From Roseiarcus sp963730555 (GTDB taxonomy: Bacteria; Pseudomonadota; Alphaproteobacteria; Rhizobiales; Beijerinckiaceae): a DNA stretch of 64,000 nt. A program made the position numbers and the translations under genes. The DNA lies in the NCBI GenBank assembly GCA_963730555.1, contig CAVSSS010000024.1:62001-126000 (forward strand), written 5' to 3'. Positions 25,170-33,702 of this stretch are shown one piece after another. Position 1 is the stretch's first letter; each line of letters begins with the position of its first letter. The notes beneath the pieces are model-generated. The model was not told where the DNA came from. It ran no database searches and saw nothing but the letters and a program-made list of their open reading frames with translations.

Positions 25170-26882
25170 CTATTGCTGCGACGCGCGGAGCTCGCCGGGG
25201 CTTGTCTGAGCGGGCGCGGCGCCCTTGAAGACGCCGCCGAACAATTGCGCAAGGTCCTCGGCGGCCGCGGCGGCCGTACGCGCAACCCATCCGTGCTCCG
25301 CCTGCGGGGGACTCTCGGCGGCGGCCCCTGTCGGGCCCGGCGCCGCGGGACTGGCTATGGCGATGTCGGGGATCGGCATTGGCGGCAAGGGCGCCGTAAG
25401 GGCGGCCGCTCGCGCCAGAAGTTCGCTGTCGTCGTATATCGGCGATAGCCCCTCCGCCAGCGCGAGCGCGCCGGTCGGCGCGCGGTCGACGCCGGAGGTG
25501 ATGATCTGCGGCAGGAGTCCGTGCTGCGGGGCTGGGCCGAATCCCTTGTTCGACGGGGGGATAAAAGCCGGCTGCCCTGAGGCCGAGGCGAGGACGATAT
25601 CAGCCGGACGAACTGGAGGCAGGGGGGCGTCGGCGAAGGCAAGGGCAGCGAGATCGGCCGGCCTTCGCGGCGGCAAGGGCGCCAGAATCTTCAGCCCGGC
25701 GCTGCTAGGCGGCTCGTCTGGCGCCGCATCGCTGGCCACGTTGGGCTGCTCTAGCTCCGCAACGGCCTGCGGCTTGGCGGGCGGCGTCGGCGCCGATTCG
25801 ACTGCGCTGGCGTACGTCGGGCCGGTCGGCAGGTTACGCTTGGCCTTCGCCACCGCCTCCGGCCCGGAAGCGGGCGCCTGCGGCTTGGCGGCCGGCGCCG
25901 GTTCGGGCGCGCTGGCGTAAGCCTGACCGGTCGGCAAATCGCGCTTGGCCTTGGCGACCGCCTCGGGCCCAACGTCGGCGACCTCGACTGGCGGCTGCTG
26001 CGGCTGCGGGCCGCCGCTTCGGCCGCCGCGCGCGTTGCCGCTCGTCGCCACAGTGGTCGTCGCTTCCTGGCCGCCCAACTCTTCCGCATCGTCGGCGCCG
26101 CCGCCGCCGAACAGCCAGGAGAAGAGCCCACCAATTCCGCCGCCACGCGCCACTTGCACCTCGCCGCCGCGCGCCTCGATCTCGGCGCGCGCCTGCTCAT
26201 AGCCAGGCATCGGCTGGCCGTCGGCGGGGATGAACACGGTCTTTCCGTCAGGGAATAGCCGGGTCAGCGCATCGCGGCTCATGCGCGGCCAATACCGGAC
26301 CGAGCCGCTGTCGATATGCACCCAGGGAGTCATGCCGGTCGGATAGAAGCCGACGCCCCCGGCCTGCATGCGCATGGCGATGTCGCGGATGCGCCCGGTG
26401 CCGACGTCGAGAAAATGCGCGTCGATCGCCTTGCCTTGCATATGCATCGAATGCTCGGCCACCTGTCGCGAGCGCCTACGCAGCATCGCATTGGTCTGCG
26501 GCGACCGGTAGCCGGACAGGACGTCGACTGGCTGCGTCGAGCCGGACTCGCGATAGACCTCCCAGATGATGTCGAACAGATGCGGGTCCATCTTGGTCGG
26601 CTCGTTCAGCCGCCAATCCCGGCAGAACCAGTTCAGCTTATCGAGCACCGCCTGGTCATAGAGGCCGTTGACCATGAAGGTGAACGAGCCGGATTCGTTG
26701 GTGTGCTGGTCCGAAAGAATGATAGTACGCGTGTCGCCGTTGGCGACCGCCAACTCTGTCGAGTTCGGAACCAGCCAGCCGACCGTGAACGCCGCCGCCA
26801 CCGCCAGTTGCGCCGCCGCTCCGCCGCGGCCGACGCACTTGCTCAGGTTAAAACCCGCCAATAACCCATCCTTCCCCAACAC
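25170..26882 (-). CDS. DUF882 (peptidase M15-like) protein with long Pro/Ala-rich tail
   Basis: Cell-envelope protein with a D-Ala-D-Ala-carboxypeptidase-like (M15/YcbK) fold. After an N-terminal hydrophobic segment (AAAQLAVAAAFTVGWLV), residues about 60-215 form the DUF882 domain: LLSGYRSPQTNAMLR-type text here reads VLSGYRSPQTNAML, then the zinc motif HSMHMQGKAIDAHFLD and the second His in PWVHIDSG. The last 330 residues are low complexity, with two copies of a 37-residue GPEAVAKAKR-LPTG repeat and many Pro-Pro-xx-Arg-Pro-Ala motifs. The start is GTG 26882, with TTG 26879 an alternative. It lies just downstream of an L,D-transpeptidase on the same strand, fitting a role in peptidoglycan remodelling. 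Confidence 0.82.
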   Translation of the reverse strand: MLGKDGLLAGFNLSKCVGRGGAAAQLAVAAAFTVGWLVPNSTELAVANGDTRTIILSDQHTNESGSFTFMVNGLYDQAVLDKLNWFCRDWRLNEPTKMDPHLFDIIWEVYRESGSTQPVDVLSGYRSPQTNAMLRRRSRQVAEHSMHMQGKAIDAHFLDVGTGRIRDIAMRMQAGGVGFYPTGMTPWVHIDSGSVRYWPRMSRDALTRLFPDGKTVFIPADGQPMPGYEQARAEIEARGGEVQVARGGGIGGLFSWLFGGGGADDAEELGGQEATTTVATSGNARGGRSGGPQPQQPPVEVADVGPEAVAKAKRDLPTGQAYASAPEPAPAAKPQAPASGPEAVAKAKRNLPTGPTYASAVESAPTPPAKPQAVAELEQPNVASDAAPDEPPSSAGLKILAPLPPRRPADLAALAFADAPLPPVRPADIVLASASGQPAFIPPSNKGFGPAPQHGLLPQIITSGVDRAPTGALALAEGLSPIYDDSELLARAAALTAPLPPMPIPDIAIASPAAPGPTGAAAESPPQAEHGWVARTAAAAAEDLAQLFGGVFKGAAPAQTSPGELRASQQ

Positions 26883-27089
26883 GTCACGACCGGCGGCGAA
26901 GCCGGCGGACTGTGCCTAGTCCCATGTCCTACGCTTACGCTTTTGCCGGCCTCTCCCGCCGACCTTACGCGACCTCCCGAGCGCCCGTCCTGGCGCTCCT
27001 TGTTCGCATTGTGACGCTCGCGTCACAGTTAAGGCAAAAAGCGATCTATTTGGCGTATAGCCCGATGCCGTCTTCCTTTCAATCTGACT

Positions 27090-28964
27090 TCATCTGGCGA
27101 GCATGCCCTCGACCTTGCGAATCAGCCCATAAACGTCTGGACGCTCCTTGAGATCGCCGAATTCGTCAACGAAATCAGTAAAGTACTCGATGTGAATGGG
27201 CAGCGGGCGAGGCAGGAAGACGGTGCGCTTTTTTCCTCCGATCGCCGCTTCAATTCGCTCATCCGTCCAGCCGGTTGATTCGCCGCCAAGGACGAGCACG
27301 GCCAGGCTCTGCGGGTCTTCGACGCGAATGCAGCCGTGGCTAAAGGCGCGGGTTTCCTCGTCGAACAGCTCCTTCGACGGCGTGTCGTGCAGATAGATCG
27401 CGTGGTCGTTCGGAAACATGAAGGCGAAACGCCCGAGCGCGTTGTCGTCGCCGGGTAACTGGCGGACGGTCAGCCGGCCGCCCACGCTCTTCACCTCGTA
27501 GCCGCGCCGGCTCAAGGCGCCCAGCTTCGACATCATTTCCTTCTTGATGATGGAGTCGGGCACCTGCCAGGACGGATTGATCAGCACGTAGCGCATGACG
27601 TTGGAGAAGATCGGCGTCGGCGTCTCCGGTTTGCCGACGATGACGCGCGCCTGATGAATGACCCTGTCGCCGTCAAGCACCGCGAGCGAGAAGTCGGCGA
27701 GATTGACCTCGATCCGCCGTTCGCCCATGTCGCGCGGCTCCCAGCGCCACACCTCCATGTTCGCAAGGATCGCCGCCCGCTGGCGCGCGGTTGCGGCGGC
27801 GAATGTGGAGCTCACGGAGGCGGGTAAGATGTGGGGGCTGAGGGCCCGCTTGATCCGCCGTGGAGCGCCCTCGTCCTGAAGATCAAGCAGCGGATCGGGA
27901 TCAAGATCGGCGCTGAGCGCGCGCGGGAGCCGCCCAGCGACGCCGGGAGCATCGAGGCGCATGAGCTCGTCCCGCAGCGCGCGGTAGCCCCGCTGCGGCG
28001 GGTTGAAATCGGCGAGCCGTTGGGCTGGATCTGGGGCCAAGGCGGTTTCCGCCAGAGCTACGCCAGGATCGACGACGCTCGGCCTCGCGAAGATGAGCGG
28101 CGAGACACGGGAAGGAACGACCCGCGACCCGGTCGCCTGCTCGGCATAGGCGACTACCGCCGAAGCAATGACCGTTTCGGCTTCCGCGATCGCATCCGGG
28201 TCGAGGCCGGACCCGAGATCGCGCGGCAGAGCGAAAGCGGACAGGTTGAGGCCATCGTCGGAGGCGCGTCGAAGTTGGGTTAGCGCCGCCCGCCCTATGT
28301 CGGTCAGGCCATTTTCGCTAGCCCATACCGGCGCGTAAGAGCGCCCGGCGTAGAAGGCGGCGATCGCCCCGCGCGCGGCGCGCCAGTCGCCGCTGCCCAG
28401 CGGGTTGCGCTTATCGCCGCGCGCGACGAGCCGTCCCATGGCCGCTCGCAGCGCGCTTTGGAGTGGCGAGAGCCCAGGCCCGGCGGTGGGATCGTAGATG
28501 ACCGACAGCGGGTTATCCGGAGGGGCTGCATCCACCGCCTTCGCAGTTTCGGTCGAGCGACCACCGTCATCGCGAGCGGAAGCGTAGCGATCCAGGGATG
28601 AAGGGCCGAAGCGGCCGCTCTGGATCGCCGCGTCGCTTCGCTCCTCGCGATGACGATTCCATACGAATGCAGCAGGCGCTCGCTCCGGTGCGGGGTCGAA
28701 CCTCGGCTCGGCTGACGAGGCGACGTCCGGCGCCGGGTCTCGAGCGCTGCGTGCGTTGAAGACGGCGACCAAAGGGCTTGTGTCGGCGACGTCGCCGAAC
28801 TTAAGCGGCGGCTCAGGAGAGAGGACCAGCGAAGGTTCGGCGAAGGCGAGGCTTGCGGCGCAGGTGATCGCCACGGCGGTCAAGCCCGTCAGCAGAAACG
28901 TGCGCACGCTTCCGCGCCCGAACGCGCTCATCCTCCGCTCCGACCATCGCCGCTTCGCCTGCAT
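27090..28964 (-). CDS. L,D-transpeptidase, YcbB/LdtD type, with an in-frame palindromic-element insertion
   Basis: Periplasmic enzyme that forms 3-3 cross-links in peptidoglycan or anchors proteins to it. The N-terminus has a signal peptide (LLTGLTAVAITCAASLAFA). The YkuD catalytic domain lies near residues 430-590: RIEVNLADFSLAVLDGD, ARVIVGKPETPTPIFSN, and the active-site FSHGCIRVEDP with the nucleophilic Cys. The preceding region resembles the YcbB scaffold domain. Residues about 103-133 (HREERSDAAIQ...RYASARDDGG) come from a 91-bp palindromic repeat, not from the family. The ATG overlaps the stop of the NtrC-type regulator by one base, so the two are translationally coupled. At 624 residues it is slightly long for the family. 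Confidence 0.88.
   Translation of the reverse strand: MQAKRRWSERRMSAFGRGSVRTFLLTGLTAVAITCAASLAFAEPSLVLSPEPPLKFGDVADTSPLVAVFNARSARDPAPDVASSAEPRFDPAPERAPAAFVWNRHREERSDAAIQSGRFGPSSLDRYASARDDGGRSTETAKAVDAAPPDNPLSVIYDPTAGPGLSPLQSALRAAMGRLVARGDKRNPLGSGDWRAARGAIAAFYAGRSYAPVWASENGLTDIGRAALTQLRRASDDGLNLSAFALPRDLGSGLDPDAIAEAETVIASAVVAYAEQATGSRVVPSRVSPLIFARPSVVDPGVALAETALAPDPAQRLADFNPPQRGYRALRDELMRLDAPGVAGRLPRALSADLDPDPLLDLQDEGAPRRIKRALSPHILPASVSSTFAAATARQRAAILANMEVWRWEPRDMGERRIEVNLADFSLAVLDGDRVIHQARVIVGKPETPTPIFSNVMRYVLINPSWQVPDSIIKKEMMSKLGALSRRGYEVKSVGGRLTVRQLPGDDNALGRFAFMFPNDHAIYLHDTPSKELFDEETRAFSHGCIRVEDPQSLAVLVLGGESTGWTDERIEAAIGGKKRTVFLPRPLPIHIEYFTDFVDEFGDLKERPDVYGLIRKVEGMLAR
28565..28655. repeat. 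91-bp dispersed palindromic element inside the L,D-transpeptidase gene
   Basis: Ends are exact inverted repeats CGTCATCGCGAG (28565-28576) and CTCGCGATGACG (28644-28655); inside, further imperfect complementarity (GCGATCCAG against CTGGATCGC) extends the fold. This is the well-known type of palindromic repeat whose translation reads REERSDAAIQ / CFASLAMT-like and which is dispersed in many alphaproteobacterial genomes, usually between genes. Here it is read through in frame as part of the protein. No second copy was found in the window. Confidence 0.8.
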
Positions 28965-30454
28965 TATGCCGCAGCGTCGCCAAGCATGTCATCATCGGCG
29001 ATCCCGATGTCCTTCATCTTGCGGTAGAGCGTGGAGCGTCCTATGCCGAGCTTGCGCGCCATTTGCGACATTTGTCCGCGATAATGGGAGAGCGCGAAGC
29101 GGACGACCTCTGTCTCGATCTCCTCCAGCATACGCACGTCGCCGCTGTCGTTGATCAATCTAAGCGAATGCGGATCGCGCGGATCATGAGCGACCGGCCG
29201 GAAGCCGACAGAAACCGCTGGATCGGCGGCGATCGGGGTCGGGGCCGGCGGGATGCGCACATCGTAGCCCTCGACCTGCGCGGCGATCTGGGGAAATTCC
29301 GCGGTCGTCAATTCATCGCCATCGGCCAATACGACAGCGCGAAACATTGCGTTCTCGAGCTGGCGAACGTTTCCCGGCCAATCATAGGCGGTCAGCATCG
29401 CGAGCGCGTCATTGGCTAGCCCACGGATACGCTTGCCCTCCTCGACGCAGAAGCGGGCGAGAAAACGCATGGCCAGATCCTGCACGTCGCAGAGGCGGGC
29501 TCTTAAGGGGGGAATGGAGATCGGGAACACGTTGAGGCGATAGAAAAGATCCTCGCGGAAGCGGCCCGCCTTGACGAGTTCGATCAGGTTCTTGTTGGTC
29601 GCCGAGACGAGGCGGAAATCGACCTTGACCGGGCGCCGCGCGCCGACCGGATCGATCTCGCCCTCCTGTAGCGCGCGCAAGACTTTGACTTGAGCCTCAG
29701 GCGGCAGTTCGCCGATCTCGTCCAGGAACAGCGTGCCGCCATTGGCCTCGGCGAACTTGCCCACGTGCCTGTCGACAGCCCCCGTGAAGGAGCCTTTCTC
29801 ATGCCCGAAGAGGATGGATTCGACCAGCGTCTCGGGCAGCGCGCCGCAATTGACGGTGACGAAGGGTTTGCCTCGTCGCTCCGAGCCGCCCTGGATGGCG
29901 CGCGCCATCAATTCCTTGCCGACACCCGATTCGCCTTCGATGAGCACCGGTATGTTCGACTTGGCGGCGCGCTCGGCGAGCCGGATGGTGCGCGCCATCG
30001 AATCCGAGCGAGTGACGATGTCGCGGAAACTGAGTTCGCCCGCGTTGCGCCGCGTGGCGCGCCTCAGTTCGTCCTCGAGCGCATCGACGCGCAGCGCGTT
30101 GCGGATCGACACTTGAAGTCGTTCGGCGCCGACCGGCTTGACCACGAAATCCGTCGCGCCGGCGCGCATGGCGGAGATGACGACCTCGATCGAGCCATGC
30201 CCCGTCTGAACGATCGCGGGGATGGCGAGATCGCGCTGGCGCATCCGCGCCAGCACCCCCATGCCGTCGAGATCGGGCATGACCAGGTCAAGGATCAAGA
30301 GATTGATCGGCGGCCGGTCGCTCGCCTCGAGACGCGTAAGCGCCGCTTCGCCCAATTCCACGCATTCGGCGTCGTAGCCAAATCGCCTGGCCATCGCCTC
30401 GAGCAAGCGTCGCTGAATAGGATCGTCATCGACAATGAGTATGAGAGCGGTCAT
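28964..30454 (-). CDS. Sigma-54-dependent response regulator (NtrC family)
   Basis: Three-domain activator of RpoN promoters. The receiver (1-120) has DDD at 9-11 and phospho-acceptor Asp56 in LLILDLVMPDLDG. The AAA+ domain has Walker A GESGVGKE, the sigma-54 contact loop GSFTGA (Ser variant of GAFTGA), Walker B GGTLFLDEIGEL and the R-finger region GRFREDLFYRLNVFPI. The C-terminal Fis-type HTH is MSQMARKLGIGRSTLYRKM. ATG 30454 (MTALILIVDDDP) follows GGGGGACG and begins the receiver directly, so the 14-residue longer form is unlikely. The gene overlaps the start of the L,D-transpeptidase gene, suggesting that envelope stress or cell-wall signals are involved. No kinase is adjacent. Confidence 0.92.
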   Translation of the reverse strand: MTALILIVDDDPIQRRLLEAMARRFGYDAECVELGEAALTRLEASDRPPINLLILDLVMPDLDGMGVLARMRQRDLAIPAIVQTGHGSIEVVISAMRAGATDFVVKPVGAERLQVSIRNALRVDALEDELRRATRRNAGELSFRDIVTRSDSMARTIRLAERAAKSNIPVLIEGESGVGKELMARAIQGGSERRGKPFVTVNCGALPETLVESILFGHEKGSFTGAVDRHVGKFAEANGGTLFLDEIGELPPEAQVKVLRALQEGEIDPVGARRPVKVDFRLVSATNKNLIELVKAGRFREDLFYRLNVFPISIPPLRARLCDVQDLAMRFLARFCVEEGKRIRGLANDALAMLTAYDWPGNVRQLENAMFRAVVLADGDELTTAEFPQIAAQVEGYDVRIPPAPTPIAADPAVSVGFRPVAHDPRDPHSLRLINDSGDVRMLEEIETEVVRFALSHYRGQMSQMARKLGIGRSTLYRKMKDIGIADDDMLGDAAA

Positions 30455-30625
30455 CGTCCCCCGTCGCCGGCGTTGGCGCCGCGCATTGCGGCACATTGTG
30501 GCATCACGGTAAATGCGATGTTAACGCCGTCCCGTTCCGACCCACCCGTGTCCGCAAAAGCGCCGCTTTGTGGGCGCCAAACCATCGTGAAGCGTTAGCG
30601 GCAGCCTAATACCGAGGCTTGATTG

Positions 30626-32482
30626 ATGAGTTCCAAGTCCCATTCTTCCAGTTCCAAGTCCCATTCTTCCGATGTCGCTTTGTCGCCCTCGCCTGCCCAC
30701 GCGGATCTTGGCGCGCTGCCGAAATGGCGCCTTCAGGACTTGTATGATGGCATGGACTCGAGCCATTTCGCCGTGGATCTTAAGCGCGCGGAGCGGGAAG
30801 CCAAGGTCTTCGCGGAGGCTTATCGCGGCAAGCTCGATGAGCTGGCCGACCGGCCCGATGCGGGCGAGACCTTGGCCGCGGCAGTTAAGGCCTACGAGGC
30901 GCTGCAGGATTTGACCGGGCGCATTATGGCGTATGCGTCGCTCCTTTACGCTTCCGACACCAGCAATCCAGCGATTGCGAAGTTTTACGGCGACGCGCAG
31001 GAGCGGGTGACCGCGCTCGCGGGCGACGTCTTGTTCTTCGAGCTCGAACTTAATCGCGTCGACGACGCAAAGCTAAACGCCGCGATGGCGGCGCCGGCCC
31101 TTGGCCATTACCGGCCCTGGCTCGAGGACATCCGCAAGGAGAAGCCGCATCAGCTCGCCGACGACCTCGAACGATTGTTTCTCGACAAATCCGTAAGCTC
31201 AGCCGCGGCATGGAACCGGCTGTTCGACGAGACTATGGCGGCGCTCAGGTTCGATTTCGAAGGCGAGAGCCTGACGCTCGAGCCGCTGCTCGCGAAACTC
31301 ATGGATCCGGACGCGAAGATCAGGGAGACGGCGGCCAATGCGCTCGCCGCCACGCTCGGCGCCAATCTGCGTCTCTTCGCTCTCATCACCAACACGCTGG
31401 CGAAGGACAAGGAGATCTCGGATCGCTGGCGCAAGTTCAAGGACGTCGCCGACTCGCGCCACCTCGCCAATCGCGTCGAGCCCGAAGTTGTCGAGGCGCT
31501 CGTCGCGGCGGTCACTGACGGCTATCCGCAACTATCGCATCGCTATTATGCGCTCAAGGCTCGCTGGTTCGGCAAGGCGCGGCTTGACCATTGGGACCGC
31601 AACGCCCCGCTGCCGAACGCGCCGCGCCGTGTCTACAAGTGGGAGGCGGCGCGCGACATGGTGCTTGGCGCCTATAGCGCATTTTCCCCGCGCATGGCCG
31701 ATATCGCGCGACGCTTCTTCGACGAAGGCTGGATCGACGCGCCGGTCAGGCCCGGCAAGGCGCCCGGCGCTTTCGCGCATCCGACGACGCCGTCCGCTCA
31801 TCCCTATATTCTCGTCAACTTCCTCGGCAAGGCGCGTGACGTGACGACGCTTGCGCATGAGCTTGGGCACGGCGTTCATCAGGTGCTGGCCGGCGTCAAC
31901 GGCCCCCTGATGGCGCCGACGCCGCTGACGCTCGCCGAAACGGCTTCCGTCTTCGGTGAGATGCTGACCTTCCGCTCGATGCTCGTCACAACTCCCGATC
32001 CCGTCGAGCGCAAGGCAATGCTGGCGAGCAAGGTCGAGGACATGCTCAATACGGTGGTCCGCCAGATCGCGTTTTATAAGTTCGAGCGGCTTGTTCACGT
32101 TGAACGGCGCAACGGCGAATTGACCACCGAGCAAATCAGCCAGTTTTGGATGAACACGCAGTCCGAGAGCCTCGGCCCGGCGATTGCGCTCAGACCCGGC
32201 TATGAGACCTATTGGGCCTATATCGGGCATTTCATTCATTCCCCGTTCTACGTCTATGCCTATGCGTTCGGCGATTGCCTGGTGAATTCGCTGTACGGGG
32301 TTTACGAGCGCTCAAGCGACGGATTCGCCGAACGGTATCTCGCGATGCTCGCCGCCGGCGGCTCCAAGTCCTATTCCGAACTGCTCGCGCCGTTTGGCCT
32401 CGACGCGAAGGACCCCGGCTTCTGGAAGATCGGCCTTTCGGTGATCGAGCGCATGATCAGCGAACTGGAGACGATGGGGTAA
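30626..32482 (+). CDS. M3 family oligoendopeptidase (PepF type)
   Basis: Cytoplasmic zinc endopeptidase that degrades short peptides. The thimet-oligopeptidase fold is shown by VYKWEAARDMVLGAYSAFSP, the zinc site LAHELGHGVHQ (His411, Glu412, His415 counted from ATG 30626) and the third ligand region LAETASVFGEML, plus HFIHSPFYVYAYAFGDCLV at the end. The 618 residues are standard. The very N-terminus is unusual: SSKSHSS is doubled by a 21-bp tandem duplication right after the start codon. It is divergent from the NtrC-type regulator (30454) and overlaps the convergent next gene by 26 bases. Confidence 0.9.
   Translation: MSSKSHSSSSKSHSSDVALSPSPAHADLGALPKWRLQDLYDGMDSSHFAVDLKRAEREAKVFAEAYRGKLDELADRPDAGETLAAAVKAYEALQDLTGRIMAYASLLYASDTSNPAIAKFYGDAQERVTALAGDVLFFELELNRVDDAKLNAAMAAPALGHYRPWLEDIRKEKPHQLADDLERLFLDKSVSSAAAWNRLFDETMAALRFDFEGESLTLEPLLAKLMDPDAKIRETAANALAATLGANLRLFALITNTLAKDKEISDRWRKFKDVADSRHLANRVEPEVVEALVAAVTDGYPQLSHRYYALKARWFGKARLDHWDRNAPLPNAPRRVYKWEAARDMVLGAYSAFSPRMADIARRFFDEGWIDAPVRPGKAPGAFAHPTTPSAHPYILVNFLGKARDVTTLAHELGHGVHQVLAGVNGPLMAPTPLTLAETASVFGEMLTFRSMLVTTPDPVERKAMLASKVEDMLNTVVRQIAFYKFERLVHVERRNGELTTEQISQFWMNTQSESLGPAIALRPGYETYWAYIGHFIHSPFYVYAYAFGDCLVNSLYGVYERSSDGFAERYLAMLAAGGSKSYSELLAPFGLDAKDPGFWKIGLSVIERMISELETMG
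30629..30670 (+). repeat. 21-bp exact tandem duplication at the start of the M3 peptidase gene
   Basis: Two identical 21-base units (30629-30649 and 30650-30670) each encode SSKSHSS. The length is a multiple of three, so the frame is kept. It lies immediately after ATG 30626. Confidence 0.9.
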
Positions 32483-32801
32483 GGTCAATTGTTGGCCCGA
32501 CGCGCCGCTCGTAGTGCGCCGCCCTTTCATCAAAGCGCGCAAGCACGGCGCGCGCGGCCGGCGGCACGACGGAGACTTCCCAGTTCTGACCAGCGAAGGC
32601 TTTCACCGCGTCCCGTGACGCGAATCGCATCAGCGTCATGAACTCGACCTCGGCCTCGAGCGGGCGCCGGAACAGCTCGAGTCCCTCCAATCCCGCGATT
32701 GCCTTTCCGAGAATGCCGGGGAAGATCGTCGCCCTGATGAGCTCATCGTAGCGGTCCGCGTTCTCCGCATCCGTCCAGCCCCGCCATACGCGTAAGATCA
32801 T
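32457..32801 (-). CDS. Antibiotic biosynthesis monooxygenase (ABM)-like dimeric alpha-beta barrel protein
   Basis: Starts MILRVWRGWTDAENADRYDEL, the usual N-terminus of small ABM-like proteins annotated in rhizobia, followed by GLEGLELFRRPLEAEVEFMTLMRF and a C-terminal WEVSVVPPAARAVLARFDERAAHYE. The fold is a ferredoxin-like dimer; only some members are monooxygenases, so the function is open. I chose ATG 32801 because GGAGGGA is five bases upstream; an ATG at 32804 would sit against it, and the longer ORF to 32933 adds unrelated residues. 114 residues. Confidence 0.75.
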   Translation of the reverse strand: MILRVWRGWTDAENADRYDELIRATIFPGILGKAIAGLEGLELFRRPLEAEVEFMTLMRFASRDAVKAFAGQNWEVSVVPPAARAVLARFDERAAHYERRVGPTIDLTPSSPVR

Positions 32802-32944
32802 CATTCCCTCCGTGCCGCGCCGCCGTTCCCTCGAAGGACATGGCGCGAGCGAGTTGCATAGCGGGACGGCTCGCTCGGGTCTTGGGAAAAATTGCCATTT
32901 TTGCCGCACCTCGCGGACAGCGTTAGCCTTCATCCAAGGAGGAC

Positions 32945-33000
32945 TTGACCGGACGGATTCGTGATCCTAGGCATGAACTTAGTCCAGTGGAGTTAGTCCA
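32945..33000 (+). promoter_or_regulatory. Candidate promoter and operator of the vapBC module
   Basis: TTGACC (32945-32950) is followed after 17 bases by TAGGCA, a weak -10. Two exact direct repeats TTAGTCCA occur at 32979-32986 and 32993-33000, 14 bases apart, the second touching the antitoxin start codon. Antitoxins of this class repress their own promoter, so the repeats are good operator candidates, but direct repeats are less usual than palindromes. Confidence 0.4.
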
Positions 33001-33239
33001 TGCGCACCGTCAATATCCACGAGGCCAAAACCAACCTGTCGCGACTGGTCGACGCCGCCGCCAAGGGCGAACCCTTCATCATCGCCAGGGCCGGAAAGCC
33101 GCTCGTCAAGGTTGTCCCGGTCGATACGCCTCAAGCCAAGAAGCGCTTCGATTTCATGGCCGGCCAGTTTACGGTCCCGGATGATTTCGACACGATGTTT
33201 CAGGACGAGATCGAGGAGATGTTCGGCGTCGGGGAATGA
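33000..33239 (+). CDS. Type II antitoxin, Phd/YefM family (VapB-like)
   Basis: Begins MRTVNIHEAKTNLSRLVDAA, the standard dimerising DNA-binding N-terminus of prevent-host-death antitoxins, then GEPFIIARAGKPLVKVVP. The acidic C-terminus (DDFDTMFQDEIEEMFG) should wrap the toxin. 79 residues, ATG 33000. Its stop overlaps the toxin start (ATGA at 33236-33239). It neutralises the adjacent PIN toxin and autoregulates the operon. Confidence 0.9.
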   Translation: MRTVNIHEAKTNLSRLVDAAAKGEPFIIARAGKPLVKVVPVDTPQAKKRFDFMAGQFTVPDDFDTMFQDEIEEMFGVGE

Positions 33240-33622
33240 GGCTGCTGCTGGATACGCATGTCCTTCTCTGGTCCATATCGGAAAGTCGAAGGCTCTCCGG
33301 TCCAACCCGCGAACTCCTCGCCCGAAAGGAGAACGAGCTCGTTTTCAGCGTCGCCAGCCTCTGGGAGGTGGCCCTCAAGACGGCTCAGGGTAGGCCCGAC
33401 TTCCGCGTGGATGTTTCCGTCATGCGCCGCAATCTCGTCGAGAACGGCTACGAGGAGCTGCCGGTCACGAGCGCCCATGTGGCAGGACTCGCCGGCCTGC
33501 CCGCCACCCACAAAGACCCGTTCGACCGCATGCTGGTCGCGCAGGCGCTGGTCGAGGGGATCACGCTCGTGACGTCCGACGCGTCGGTGGCGCGCTATCC
33601 CGGCCCAGTTCGGCGCGTGTGA
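33236..33622 (+). CDS. Type II toxin, PIN domain ribonuclease (VapC-like)
   Basis: Mg-dependent RNase; relatives cut tRNA or rRNA and stop translation. The acidic residues expected are present: LLLDTHVLLW at the N-terminus, the central Glu in SLWEVALK, and KDPFDRMLVAQALVEGITLVTSD near the C-terminus. 128 residues. It overlaps the antitoxin by four bases and its own stop lies next to the frame of the following kinase gene. The toxin appears complete, so the module is probably functional. Confidence 0.9.
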   Translation: MRLLLDTHVLLWSISESRRLSGPTRELLARKENELVFSVASLWEVALKTAQGRPDFRVDVSVMRRNLVENGYEELPVTSAHVAGLAGLPATHKDPFDRMLVAQALVEGITLVTSDASVARYPGPVRRV

Positions 33623-33702
33623 CCGGGAGCGCGACGTCTCCGGGGCTGCACAAGCAGGCCCCGCGGCCTATATGTCCTCCATTGCCGCAAAGGGAATCCT
33701 GC

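Noticed and set aside
33619..33702. GTG start for the ABC1 kinase overlapping the vapC stop
   Set aside because: The added residues are Pro-rich and unlike the family; TTG 33703 has a proper ribosome-binding site.
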